Of a stretch of 64,000 bases of DNA, positions 25,857 through 35,921 are shown one piece after another. Under the pieces are notes generated by a model. That model made no database searches, was not told the origin of the DNA, and worked only from the letters and a program-made list of their open reading frames with translations. Every line of letters starts with the position of its first letter. The stretch's first letter is position 1. The DNA is from Niebla homalea (lineage: Eukaryota; Ascomycota; Lecanoromycetes; Lecanorales; Ramalinaceae). A program made the translations under genes and the position numbers. The stretch spans positions 310,001 through 374,000 of the forward strand of contig JAHGAU010000036.1 of assembly GCA_019925105.1 (NCBI GenBank), read 5' to 3'.

Positions 25857-26388
25857 GGGCCATCGAACGGGGATGCAATTGAAACGATTTTGGGACGCAT
25901 AGCGATAGGATTGGCAAAGCGTGGAGTCTAGCATAAGGTACAAGCCGAATGATTCTGTTGTCACTCATGCAAATCAGACTATTCTGAGTCGGGTCGAACA
26001 AATACGCAATAAACACAACAGGATAAAACTTGAGTATAGAGAAATTCATCCCGTATCTCCAGATCGTACATTGATACATATTCAGGTGCTCCAACTGCTG
26101 ATGTGGTGAGCAAGACGCAGGTACGGAATATATCAGGTAAATCTGAGAAGAGATTCGGCAAGATGAATATATCATGAAATGATGAATATGGATAATGGCT
26201 CGAATGGTAAATGACCCGAGTGCGCCAAGCCAAATCGGCACTAGCACAGCCTAGCGTCAAAAACACAAGATCTCGCGTTGAGGGGAATTTCCAAAGTATT
26301 TTATCGACACGCCATCAAATCACCAATCCCATTCACGCAAATTTGCCCCAAACCTGGTCCTACATTCTCTCGATATACTATACCGCAA
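25857..26388. other. Intergenic spacer RPC53-SCC3
   Basis: This holds the terminator of the upstream gene and the promoter of SCC3. No gene or repeat is seen. The frame of SCC3 extends back to 26278, but only through a TTG and without family character. Confidence 0.4.
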
Positions 26389-29300
26389 ATGCTGGCAGCC
26401 CGCCCGTTGAGCATGTCTCCTTCTTCCCCTACAGGTACCCCCGACACGTCTCTCGAACTTCACGAGGATAATGACAACAAGACCGCTCGCCGCAGAGTAT
26501 CTGCCCGCGTGCGCTCCAAACCTGTCCTCTTCTCAGATGACGCGTACCTCTCCCAAGCTAGCAACGGCGTCAAGCGCAAACGCGTTGAATCGCGCCCTGG
26601 CAAAATAGGTGATTTGAGCGACGAGGAGCTTGAGGGCGGTGCAACCAGCTCCAGCGAGGGCGATCACGACGGAGAGGACTTTCGCGCCCCTGGACGGAAA
26701 AAGAAGAATGGAAGAAGCGCCAGGAAGCCGGCAGCGAAGAAGAGTAGGACCATGACCCTGCCCGAACGGCCGGCTGTCAATGGTGTGAAGAAGGCTGGCA
26801 ATGCGCGGAAGGCGAGAGCAAAGACGGCCGAGGTGGCCGTGGAGGGGGAGACAGGGCTCTTTGGTAAGCTTGCGCTTTGTTCCTCCACCAATGCGAGACA
26901 TGCGCTGATTGATAGGATAGCGGAAATCTTCTCCGAAGGCCATACAGTCGAAGCCGTCGCGGCTGACTGGATTTCGCGATGGGAGCAAAACAATACAGAG
27001 GCAATGACCGATCTCGTCAACTTTGTCATAAGGTGTTCGGGATGTAGAGAGACCGTGGACATACATGCGATTGAAGACCCGGACAACGCTGTGAGCAAGC
27101 TCACCGATCTACAAGACGAATTCCAGCAGCTGGCACCTTCCGACTATCCCCTTATCTCCAGGCTCAAAGTAAACGCCTCCTTTCGATCTACTATAGTAAA
27201 CTTCTTCGAGACGCTGATCCAAGCGTGTCACGCGTCCGGTATACTCTACAGCGATCTCGCCATCATCGAAAATATCGAAGTTTGGGTGTCTACCATGTCA
27301 TCGGCCGGTATGCGACCTTTCAGACATACCGCTACCGTCATTTCCCTGGCGATTGCGAACCAACTGTGTCGCATCGCTGGGGAGAACTCAGAGAATGCAG
27401 CAAAGACGACGCGACAAAAGGAAGGGGAACAGAAGAAGAAAAAGGTGAATCAGCAGCGCGTCAAAGAACTGGACGCCAAGGTCATCGACCTGCAAAGGAA
27501 GCGCGAACAAGCTCTTGAATCCATCCAATCCATATTCGATACCGTCTTCGTTCATCGATATCGGGATGTCGATCCGAAGATTCGCGTCGACTGCGTTACA
27601 GCCCTCGGCAACTGGATTGTCACCTTGCCGGACGTCTTCTTTGAAGGCATGTACCTACGTTATCTGGGCTGGGTCTTATCAGATCCGTGCGTGCCTACCC
27701 GTGCTGAAGTCATCAAGCAGCTTACAAGACTGTTCAAGAACAAGGACAATGTCGCCAGGTTGCGCCATTTCACCGAGCGCTTTCGCTCGCGGTTGGTGGA
27801 GATGGCAATGCGCGATTCGGAAGTGGGCATACGCGCATCGACTGTTGATCTACTGGACCTGATACGTGAGACTGGGCTGCTGGAGCCTGATGATATCGAC
27901 AATATCGGCCGTCTGGTATTTGACGCAGAGCCCAGGGTTCGCAAAGCTGTCACCGGGTTCTTTGCCGAAAACATTCAGGACATGTACGATGATAGCGTGG
28001 AGGAGCTTGGCGGTGAAAATGAGCTTGCGGAGACACTGGGCGAAGAGGGCGAGAGCACACCGCGCCTTGGCTGGCTAAAATTGAAATGCGTTGTGGTGGC
28101 TTTGCAATCCTATGATGCAGAGGGCGATGAGGACGGTGCGAGTCAAGAGTTGATGGCAAGTCTGGCTGCTGCAGGGACCGATTCACGGTATGCTTTGGCA
28201 GCTCAGACAATCTATGATGGTGTAGAGGCTACAAGGGACTGGGAAATGGTTGCCAGCTATCTACTCTACGATCTGTCAGCGGCGACAGCACCTTTCGAGC
28301 AGCGATGTCAGCTTACAGAGAAAGAGGAGATCTTACTTCTCGAAGTTTTGAATGCCTCTGTCAAGCAGAATCTGCTTGATGCCGCCGATGCCGACAAGAT
28401 GACCAAAGCGAAGAGAAGCAAGGCACGAAGGAACGATTCAACTGAAACACAGGAAATGATTGCATCCAACCTTGCAGCCATCATTCCGAACCTGCTGAGA
28501 AAGTACGGCTCCGCTTCGAGTACAGCATCAGTCGTACTCCGCCTCGAGCATGTCCTCAATCTGGAGATCTTCCAAGAATTACGGCAGGACTCGACCGCGT
28601 ATGCGTCACTCCTCGATGACATCAACAAGCAATTCCTCATGCATGCAGATGCGGCAGTCTTAACGGAAGCTAGCACGGCATTGCTTCATGCGCGCAGCTT
28701 CGAGGATCTGGAGGAAGTGACGGAGGGCAAGGTTGACGAGCTATGGGACAACACGATCAACTCGCTGAAGACATACATGTCACCTGAGGATTGGGTAGAA
28801 CAGGTACAAGGCATTTCGGCTGCCGTGCGTCGCATCGCGCATCTTGCCAGCATTATGGACTGCATCTTGATGTTTCACGCCGAGAAGACCCCGTCCGTCA
28901 GGAACAAGAAGAAGCAGACACATTCCAGCACTGAGGCCACCTGTGTATTGGACCTTCTCCTGACCATCCTTGGTGAGCCTTCACTCGACTCTGAGGCTGG
29001 TGACGTGGCAGACGATCTTTTGACCAGCACGATGAAGGCCCTGTTACTGTACTACATGTGGAGGGTCCGTGACGTTCAAGTCAGACCAAGCGAACCAGTT
29101 ATCGGCTACCCCGAACCTGAGCAATACGCCTTTGCCCTCATTAACGTCATGCAATCCCGCCACCCTACGGATCCAGTTCGTCTCGCTGCTCTAAGCAACC
29201 TACTTGACCTCTATACCCTCTTCGCTACCTTCCGCCACAAAGACGCTCACCTCCAACATCTCGTCCAACCAGTCGACGCCTCCGCCGAACCTCTCATCCT

Positions 29301-29970
29301 TGCCACTTTCACCGCCCTCGAGAAATCTTACGCGAAGAAATCGAAAAGGAAAGTCGAAGTCCCCTTCACAGAATCCGTGGATGACGCCCCTGAAGATGAC
29401 GAAGACGAAAACGATGACCATGACGTCGAGGATGAAGACGATGAGCAAGCCGGATCAGTCACTGTAGAGCGTAAGCAGCAAGAGATCATTCTAGCAGAGC
29501 AGCGCCTCTGCGAGATCACAGGCAAGATTGTCCTTGCCATTGTCGCTCGGGTGCTTGATCATCCACCTAGGGATGCCGAAGGGGGGAGGAAGAGACATAA
29601 GATTCAAGATCGTATAACGAGGAATAAGACGAAGTTAGGGTCGAATTTCAAAGAGGTGCTTGCATACCTCGACAATCCGGCCACGAAGGCATCACAGAAG
29701 AAGACAAAAGCGCAGACAAGGAAGGCTGAACAAGCGAAGAAAGCGAAGAGTAGGGCGAGGATCGAAGATGAAGAGGATAGCGATGATGATGTGGATGCTG
29801 ACGGTGATGGAGAGGGAGTCGATGGTGGGGATGAAGGTGGGGAGGAGGATTTGCGGGACAAGGAGTTGGTGGAGGATAGAATCGTTGATCCTGATGATGA
29901 GGATGGAGAGTCACAAGTGAATGGGAGTGGTGAGAATGGGGACGACGAGGACGAGATCATGGGGGATTGA
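26389..29970 (+). CDS. SCC3: Cohesin subunit Scc3 / STAG (stromalin)
   Basis: Scc3 binds Scc1 on the cohesin ring and is needed to load and hold cohesin on chromosomes. The frame is uninterrupted and 1193 aa long from the first ATG at 26389; a second in-frame ATG at 26413 is an equally good start. The N-terminus is basic and disordered. The STAG domain begins near residue 157 (G-L-F-G-K-L). The stromalin conservative domain lies at about 388-455 and includes R-Y-R-D-V-D-P-K-I-R and the Y-L-R-Y-L-G-W-V-L-S-D-P segment. Long HEAT-like helices continue to about residue 970. The C-terminus carries two Asp/Glu-rich acidic tracts separated by Lys-rich sequence, which is usual for fungal homologues. 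The length is typical. No intron is needed. Confidence 0.93.
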   Translation: MLAARPLSMSPSSPTGTPDTSLELHEDNDNKTARRRVSARVRSKPVLFSDDAYLSQASNGVKRKRVESRPGKIGDLSDEELEGGATSSSEGDHDGEDFRAPGRKKKNGRSARKPAAKKSRTMTLPERPAVNGVKKAGNARKARAKTAEVAVEGETGLFGKLALCSSTNARHALIDRIAEIFSEGHTVEAVAADWISRWEQNNTEAMTDLVNFVIRCSGCRETVDIHAIEDPDNAVSKLTDLQDEFQQLAPSDYPLISRLKVNASFRSTIVNFFETLIQACHASGILYSDLAIIENIEVWVSTMSSAGMRPFRHTATVISLAIANQLCRIAGENSENAAKTTRQKEGEQKKKKVNQQRVKELDAKVIDLQRKREQALESIQSIFDTVFVHRYRDVDPKIRVDCVTALGNWIVTLPDVFFEGMYLRYLGWVLSDPCVPTRAEVIKQLTRLFKNKDNVARLRHFTERFRSRLVEMAMRDSEVGIRASTVDLLDLIRETGLLEPDDIDNIGRLVFDAEPRVRKAVTGFFAENIQDMYDDSVEELGGENELAETLGEEGESTPRLGWLKLKCVVVALQSYDAEGDEDGASQELMASLAAAGTDSRYALAAQTIYDGVEATRDWEMVASYLLYDLSAATAPFEQRCQLTEKEEILLLEVLNASVKQNLLDAADADKMTKAKRSKARRNDSTETQEMIASNLAAIIPNLLRKYGSASSTASVVLRLEHVLNLEIFQELRQDSTAYASLLDDINKQFLMHADAAVLTEASTALLHARSFEDLEEVTEGKVDELWDNTINSLKTYMSPEDWVEQVQGISAAVRRIAHLASIMDCILMFHAEKTPSVRNKKKQTHSSTEATCVLDLLLTILGEPSLDSEAGDVADDLLTSTMKALLLYYMWRVRDVQVRPSEPVIGYPEPEQYAFALINVMQSRHPTDPVRLAALSNLLDLYTLFATFRHKDAHLQHLVQPVDASAEPLILATFTALEKSYAKKSKRKVEVPFTESVDDAPEDDEDENDDHDVEDEDDEQAGSVTVERKQQEIILAEQRLCEITGKIVLAIVARVLDHPPRDAEGGRKRHKIQDRITRNKTKLGSNFKEVLAYLDNPATKASQKKTKAQTRKAEQAKKAKSRARIEDEEDSDDDVDADGDGEGVDGGDEGGEEDLRDKELVEDRIVDPDDEDGESQVNGSGENGDDEDEIMGD

Positions 29971-30367
29971 AAAGTCAAAAGCACGAATGTCAATGGCGCG
30001 GGGACTGTGGAGGCTTGCTTAGGGGAGGATCGATATTTGCAAAAATACCCTTCGTATCTGTGGGCTGCTAGCTTGGATGGGCACTCAGAGAGCCTGCTGG
30101 AAAGTCATGGTGGGCCATGGCTACTGTCCGATTATATACATTTTGCTTCGCTCGCATAGCTTAGGCTCTTCATAACCAATCTTTTGCAACCGGACATAGG
30201 CTAGGTACTCATTCACTGCAGAACAAGAGGTCGCGTTACCGAATGGATAGCAACTTTCTCCCCCAAAGCAACCGGCAAGCTCAACCCCACAACCGCCCCT
30301 TTTCCTTACTTATGTACCCAGGTACTTTACCCCCGCCTTCGCGGAGACGCCCCGCGCCCCGCCAGTC
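29971..30367. other. Intergenic spacer upstream of ureD
   Basis: 397 bp between two plus-strand genes. It contains no supported gene and presumably serves as the ureD promoter and leader. Confidence 0.4.
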
Positions 30368-31861
30368 ATGGCCCGCCAGGTACTCCTGCGCCCCCCACGT
30401 CAACTCTCCGCCCCGAACCACTCATCATGCAGGCGAAGCATGCCTCCCTTTTCCTCCCCCTTCCCCACAACATCCTCTAAACCAGGGCACGGCTCCGTCG
30501 TCCTCTCACTCCTCCCTCCAGCGACCCCAACATTCACCACGCTCTCGTATACCTACCCGCTCAAGCTCCTGCCATCCACACCGCATACAATCCCCCTACC
30601 GCCCAAGTCTTTCTCGACAGGCGGTCATGCATCCGCAACGCATCAGACAAGAGGGTTGGCGCAGCAGCAGAAGCAGCAATTGAATGGACCCACTGCGAAG
30701 GCAGAAGAAGGAGAAGAGAAAGCTGAAGCCAACAACAACCGCGAACCCAATGACTCCTCCAGCAATCACCCCAGGGCCGCGTCCCCAGCGCTCACGTCAC
30801 TCAACCCCACCACCACCACCAGCACACCGATCCCCCCAGCTCCGCCACCGCAAGTACCCTCCCACACCGCGCTCCTCTTCCTTCTAACCTACGGCGGCGG
30901 TCTCCTGGCCGGCGATCGCATCACCCTCCATCTGGTCCTCAACCCGGGCACGCGCCTCGCGGTAGCCACGCAGGGGATGGGCAAAGTGTTCCCCCCTCCC
31001 CATCCTCCCCCTCCTTCTGCTGCTGCTGTCCCTTCACCCAACAACAACAACCCCACCACCACCACCACCACCACCAACCCATCCACACAGACCCTGACTG
31101 CCCAAGTCGGCCGCGGCGCAGCCCTCTTCCTCGCCCCGGACCCCACCCAGCCCTTCCGGCGATCCCACTACATCGGCCGCCAGACCTTCGAGGTCGCGCG
31201 CGGCGGGAGCGTGGGCGTGGTGGAGTGGGTGGTGCAAGGCCGCGGGGCGCGGGGGGAGTGCTGGGACTGGGGGTCGTGGCGGAGTGGGATTGATGTGTTT
31301 GAGCTCAGCGAAGGGTTTGAGGAGGGGGGAAGGGGGGGAATAGCAACAGAGACCGGTAAGGAGGGCAGGAGGAGGAGGAGGAGGTTGCTGGTGCGCGACA
31401 ACATCATCCTCGACAACGCCGATGCGCGGTTGAAACACCGCATGCATGGCATGGGCGTGGTGGGCACGCTGATCCTGCACGGCCCGCTCTTCGCGTCGCT
31501 GGCCGGGTTCTTTGTAAGCGAGTTTGAGGGGTTGGAGAGGATTGGGGGGAGGGATTGGGAAGGGGGTTCGACGCACGATGATGATGATGGTGATTCGGCG
31601 TCGCTGGAGGAGGGAGCGGATCTGAGTGAGGAAAGGAGGAGGAGGAGGAGGAGGGAGAGGTGGCGAGGGGATCGGCAGCGGATGGAGAAGGAGCAGGGCG
31701 TGGTTTGGACGGCGTGTCATGTCCGGGGTGGCAAGTGTTGCGTCGTGAAGTTCATGGCGAAGGAGATGCAAGGGGCGAGGGATTGGTTGGGCGGGATGTT
31801 GAGGGAGGAGGCCACGGTGGGGAGGGAGTTTGGGGAGGGGGGGTTGATGTTTGTAAGGTGA
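30368..31861 (+). CDS. ureD: Urease accessory protein UreD (UreH)
   Basis: UreD is a cytosolic chaperone that works with UreF and UreG to deliver nickel to the urease active site. The 497-aa single-exon frame opens at the ATG at 30368. The ATG at 30440 (M-P-P-F-S-S-P-F) may be the true start, since family similarity begins there. Recognisable segments are L-S-Y-T-Y-P-L-K-L-L near residue 60 and F-L-L-T-Y-G-G-G-L-L-A-G-D-R near 172. A later core has the pattern R-D-N-I-I-L-D-N, and R-M-H-G-M-G-V-V-G-T-L marks the last third. Three low-complexity insertions interrupt the fold: Gln/Glu/Asn-rich at about 95-140, a Pro/Asn/Thr run at about 210-235, and an Asp/Arg-rich stretch at about 395-440. They make the protein longer than typical fungal UreD. 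No other urease gene is in the window, which is normal because fungal urease genes are dispersed. Confidence 0.88.
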   Translation: MARQVLLRPPRQLSAPNHSSCRRSMPPFSSPFPTTSSKPGHGSVVLSLLPPATPTFTTLSYTYPLKLLPSTPHTIPLPPKSFSTGGHASATHQTRGLAQQQKQQLNGPTAKAEEGEEKAEANNNREPNDSSSNHPRAASPALTSLNPTTTTSTPIPPAPPPQVPSHTALLFLLTYGGGLLAGDRITLHLVLNPGTRLAVATQGMGKVFPPPHPPPPSAAAVPSPNNNNPTTTTTTTNPSTQTLTAQVGRGAALFLAPDPTQPFRRSHYIGRQTFEVARGGSVGVVEWVVQGRGARGECWDWGSWRSGIDVFELSEGFEEGGRGGIATETGKEGRRRRRRLLVRDNIILDNADARLKHRMHGMGVVGTLILHGPLFASLAGFFVSEFEGLERIGGRDWEGGSTHDDDDGDSASLEEGADLSEERRRRRRRERWRGDRQRMEKEQGVVWTACHVRGGKCCVVKFMAKEMQGARDWLGGMLREEATVGREFGEGGLMFVR

Positions 31862-32287
31862 GCTGAGGGGGAGGACGCTGTGGAACTCGATTTGGTGATT
31901 CAATGTTTAGGCACTTCACCTGCATCGTTTCAAGAATTTCCGTCAGCGGCACTGGCGAGATTGTTGCAATTGACATGATTGTATTGCAGCATGAAGCTGA
32001 GATACAGATATTTGATACCAACTTCGGTCTCCCCGCACGCTCGCTTTTCAATCTGAAGTCCCGCTCAATCACAGTCACAAAATGATCGTCAAGATACTCT
32101 GAGGCGTGTCGAGAATGCGTCTTTCCTGACATGTTCAATTGCCAGCTTTCATGTCCTTATTCCCAGCATCTGATTCTCCGAATGAGACAGCTATGATGTG
32201 GGCGACAGCGACGGCGAAAGCTTGCAGGGCCTGTGTGGCCGGCAACGAAGGTCCTGTCGGCCGTTATACACTCTTGACAAAGCACGA
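31862..32287. other. Convergent 3' spacer
   Basis: 426 bp between the 3' ends of ureD (+) and the Lys-rich gene (-). No gene is seen. Confidence 0.4.
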
Positions 32288-33828
32288 TCAAACCTCTCCT
32301 TCAGCGCCCCTTCTTCGTTTGTTCTTCTTCTTACCTTCCCCAGCCTCGGCGCTCTCGCCATCCTCTCCAGGCCGCTTCTTCGAGCCCTCCTTCTCAGCCT
32401 CTTCGGCTTTGTGTTTTGATTTTTTCTTCTTCTTCCCCTCTCCGGCCTCAGTACTCTCCCCATCCTCTCCGGCACGTTTCTTCGACCCGTCCTTCTCACC
32501 ATCTTTGGGGCTATGCTTTGACTTCTCTTTCTTCCCCTCTCCAGCCTCAGTACTTTCCCCATCCTCTCCAGCACGCTTCTTCGACACCTCCTTCTCGTCA
32601 TCTTCGGGGCTATGCTTTGACTTCTTTTTCTTCGGCTTCTCGGGCTTCTCATCGATTGCATCGTCCACTTGGGGTACTGCCACTTCTGGCTCTACAGCCA
32701 TCTCGTCATCTCCGTCAGACTCTCGCTTGCGCTTCTTGGGTTCTTTAGGCTTCTTCTTCTTCTCTCGCTTCTCCTTCAATCTCTCCTCGACTTCGGCAGT
32801 GATGTCTTCAAATCCGTCGTTTGCGTTGCTGGACAGAAGAGCGCCATCATGGCTTTTCTTCACCTTCTTGTGATTCTCCTTTTCCGTCGATTCAGGAGGC
32901 GTGGCGCTTCGCTTGCTGGCGTTGACACCATCCATATTGACCTTCATCGGCTTAGTGTCAAGCACGAAGACCGGCTTTTCTCCACCAGACGCATCTTCTG
33001 ATCCATCAGATACTTTCTGCTTCTTTTTCGCGTTCCCGTCGCTCCCTATATTGCCATTGATTTGCTTGCTGGCAGGCGCACTATCAGACCCAGAACCCGA
33101 TCCAGAGCCGGAACCACTTTCTTTCCCTTCTCTCGGTTTTTTGGCTGCGCGAATCTGCTCTAGCGTGCCAGTCTTCTTGACACCCTTCGACTGACCGAGT
33201 TGATATTCAACACCTTCAGGTACAATCTGCTCGCCACGTTTCTTCGCTTCAGATGCGTAGGTGCCATACTCTTCGGCAGCGGCACCGTATTCATGGTCGG
33301 CTGGTGAGTACCCAGGATACATTGAGGCGGAGGATGAGCCAATGGGTACTTGTTCGCGCTGGTTGGGTGGGGGGACCTAACACCAGCAATCAGTACAACA
33401 CATGACAAAAGGCAACAAAGCTGTAGAGAGCCTACAAAGGTTCTTGAGACATGTTTGGAGGTGCTCAACATCTCCTTTGCCCGCTCGATGCAGCTGCAGA
33501 TCGTGGTCCAATTGCCGGACCCCTCGACCGTGTGCTTGCGGACCATATCGATCATTTTTAGGTGGCCTTCGACAAGGGAGATGTGATGGCGGAAAATCTG
33601 AGATTCTGCTGTCAATAGCATCCTTCCGCAGAGCTCTGAAAGCAGTCTCACCTCTGGCCATGGTATATGTCGTGCGGGCGCGGGACCTTTGCCAGTCCAC
33701 CTTTTTGGCCCACCTTTGTAGCCTCCACCCTGCGTCTCCGGTCCTGCGCCATATTTTGTCTGACGCTCATGAGGCTCTTGCCAAGGGAAAGTTTTCTTGT
33801 GAAGAGTACCTGCGTGGCCGTGACTCAT
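32288..33828 (-). CDS. Lys-rich, probably nuclear/nucleolar hypothetical protein with C-terminal tandem repeats
   Basis: I do not recognise a named family. Three exons, 33828-33652, 33597-33436 and 33376-32288, are joined by 54- and 59-bp introns (GTGAGA and GTAGGC donors). All junctions are in phase 0, giving 475 aa. The N-terminal 110 residues look folded and conserved. They run from a Trp/Pro/His-containing start through a helical segment with I-F-R-H-H-I-S-L-V-E-G-H. The middle has G-S-G-S-G repeats and long Lys/Glu tracts, including a coiled-coil-like E-V-E-E-R-L-K-E-K-R-E-K. The C-terminus is three tandem copies of a Lys/Glu/Asp-rich unit of about 35 residues containing S-K-K-R-(A/P)-G-E-D-G-E-S. 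The charge and sequence suggest a nuclear or nucleolar protein, but this is inference. The first intron length is a multiple of three, so its retention would not shift the frame. Confidence 0.7.
32327..32640 (-). repeat. Intragenic tandem repeat, three copies of about 105 bp
   Basis: Three head-to-tail copies lie inside the last exon of the Lys-rich gene, beginning at about 32327, 32434 and 32539 on the plus strand. The two copies nearest the middle of the gene are most alike. All keep the reading frame. A length polymorphism between strains is likely. Confidence 0.75.
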
Positions 33829-35236
33829 CGTTTGCGGTTGTGCGAGAATGACAAAATTTGTGGTTGTGGAGATGCAAGAAAGAATAGGAAATGTTTCCGA
33901 GCTTGCAATTGCAGATGAGGGAAACGGTCTAAGACGTATCGAGTCTAGCGGCTCGCTTGCTTATCGATATTTCTTTGTAAAGGTTTTTTACGTCGTTCTT
34001 CTACTTTAGATCGCTCAGGGTCATATCTTAGGTTAATTGTAATGAAAATTGGCTTGCCCGAGTCATCACTGGAAGATATGAGTAACGTAGTCATAGCTTG
34101 TCAATTTGCGCTCCAATATTTCCCATATTTTCATCAACATTCAAAGCGTTCTATGCCATATCTTCAATCATACGGATTGCAGAACTTGGATCCTATCTTC
34201 GATGCTGGAGCAACCCAATGTGACGAATCAGGTAATATAGTCCTTCTGCAAAATGTGACTGCAATTTGCTTGCCACTTTCGTGAAGGAGATGACCTGGGT
34301 ATCTCAATTCGGGTAAGGCAGTGTTTTTGAGAAAAATGCTTGAAATACATCTGCTCACATTTCAACTCTTCACGTCTTTCTTGCTGTTTTGCAAACCCTC
34401 AAAGCCATGACTCAGGGCGAATGTATCGCAAATTCTTCTCGCCCATCTCAACGTTGGAGAAGTCGGATATGACAGATTGGGTAATGTAAACTGTTGTGGA
34501 AAGATCTTACGGCTTTTCCGCCTACGCTTTGACAGCTTTGCATTTGGTGGATCCGCCCGGCATCCAAAGATCAGGCCACCCCCAGTTCAACGCTGGAGAT
34601 TTCGAAATTGGACAGATCAGGTATGTGGAGGGCCATTACCATTTTAATGATCAGGTTCATGGAACAGAAGTATCAAGTCTTACTATGTTCCTGCATCCTT
34701 TTTGCAGCGAGTAAATATCTCGTACAGTATATGGAAAACACCGTAACAAAAGGGTTATATTTAATTAAGGTCTAAATATAAAGCGACATACAAAGAGAAA
34801 GAAGAGAGTTAGGAATGAAAAGCCTTATATACTTTATGTTTCATTTTTCATTGCTGAAAAACTTGTAAATACCGTTGATAGCGGTATCTGAATCTTGTAT
34901 CGAAAGTGAGTATTGCGGTGAGTGTTGAGGTAAAGATGAGTGTTGAATGTCTGACAGCATGGTACTCTGAAAGACACTTCCTATACATACATTTCTTATA
35001 CCTGTAATGACATTGAGAGAATGTGAAGCTTCTCTTTACGAGGTTCTTGGCTTTTCCTATGAGCTGCCAAATGCACTGCGACTTCTTCGCGAATCATCAG
35101 AGGCTTTTAGCACTATTCCAGCACATCTTTCAGCTTAGAAACCTTGTAGCTAGGCGTCGCATATAGCTGTGCCAGTGGGATCCTGGTCATTGTACGTGCA
35201 TATATTGTCGGCCACCGTGCACTACGAAGCTCTCAG
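33829..35236. other. Gene-poor spacer, slightly AT-rich, with weak coding-like repeats
   Basis: 1.4 kb with no gene I can support. It contains three degenerate copies of a short motif described separately. From about 34720 the sequence becomes somewhat AT-rich, but it keeps CA and TG dinucleotides, so it does not look RIP-mutated. Confidence 0.4.
34195..34635 (+). repeat. Three degenerate copies of a short coding-like motif
   Basis: Segments beginning near 34199, 34449 and 34588 share a pattern of about 40 bp. Translated on the plus strand, each gives hydrophobic-(N/D)-(A/V)-G-x-x and then a Gly- or Ser-containing end followed by a GTAAT or GTATGT-like sequence. No open frame joins them. They may be the remains of a multi-exon gene or chance similarity. 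Confidence 0.25.
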
Positions 35237-35444
35237 TCAGCACTTCACATGACTGCATCTCCTCCTCACAATATCCACAAAAGAGAACACAGAGCTGCGT
35301 GGCCGACATGCAAGATTGGTGCTAACGATCCTTCGGAGCTGAGATGAGGGTGTAGTTTTCTGAATGCGGGATGCAGCAAATACTGCAGGAAGAGACAGAA
35401 AGTGGGGTCCCAAGCAAATGCGAGGATGACGGAGGTCCACTCAC

Positions 35445-35771
35445 TGGGAATTCGTTGTCACATGGCTCCGATAATTCCATACCTTCGTCAGGGGCATAAT
35501 GGCACTCGCCTGGACCACCAGCGACAACGACGCAGAACTGTGAAATACGAAGCCTCATTAGTATGTTGCTTCACGGACAGAGAGGAGTTGTATAACAGCC
35601 ATATGAATCAGGGCATTTAAAGGACTGCTGATACTAGCGTCTACTCACGCCGTCGTACGTCGTTCGCTTTTCTGCTTTGACTGGGGATGATGCTTCGTCT
35701 AAGAGCGGCAGGGATGCCGCACTAGCATACGCGAGGATAGAAGCAAGGAGGGAGAGGCGCAGAAACTGCAT
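35445..35771 (-). CDS. Small secreted protein, Kex2-processed candidate effector (3' end unresolved)
   Basis: Two exons are supported: 35771-35649 and 35537-35445, split by a 111-bp intron (GTGAGT donor, TTCACAG acceptor) in phase 0. They encode 72 residues. Residues 1-19 are a clear signal peptide (hydrophobic L/S/A core ending A-S-A-A). A short pro-region leads to K-R at 35-36, a Kex2-type site. The mature part begins T-T-Y-D-G-F-C and has three cysteines in what is seen. A GTGAGT donor follows at 35444. The last exon lies between about 35440 and 35237, but several acceptors are possible, in different frames, and I cannot choose among them. One choice would add five cysteines. The gene sits about 2.1 kb from a RIP-mutated repeat island and diverges from another small secreted protein gene. 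Function is unknown. Confidence 0.6.
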
Positions 35772-35911
35772 TCTTGCCTTTCGTTGAAGAAGACCGGGTG
35801 GTATCGAGGTTGCTCTAACAAGTCAGAAAAGTGATGTGCGAGTGTCTGGAAGGTGTCGGTCTGCGGTGAGGGTTTGAGTATTCGAACGGGTCAAGTACAA
35901 TCAAGGGTAGC

Positions 35912-35921
35912 CCATTTATAG
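35912..35921 (-). promoter_or_regulatory. TATA box of the minus-strand small secreted protein gene
   Basis: The minus strand reads CTATAAATGG about 140 bp upstream of the ATG at 35771. It is a strong TATA element, of a kind more usual for inducible fungal genes than for housekeeping ones. Confidence 0.5.

Noticed and set aside
31034..31903. 289-residue minus-strand frame
   Set aside because: Antisense of ureD, composed of Pro/His runs caused by GC-rich third positions.
34042..34284. 80-residue plus-strand frame
   Set aside because: No signal peptide, no family likeness and no plausible splice partners. Only the short repeated motif inside it is noted.
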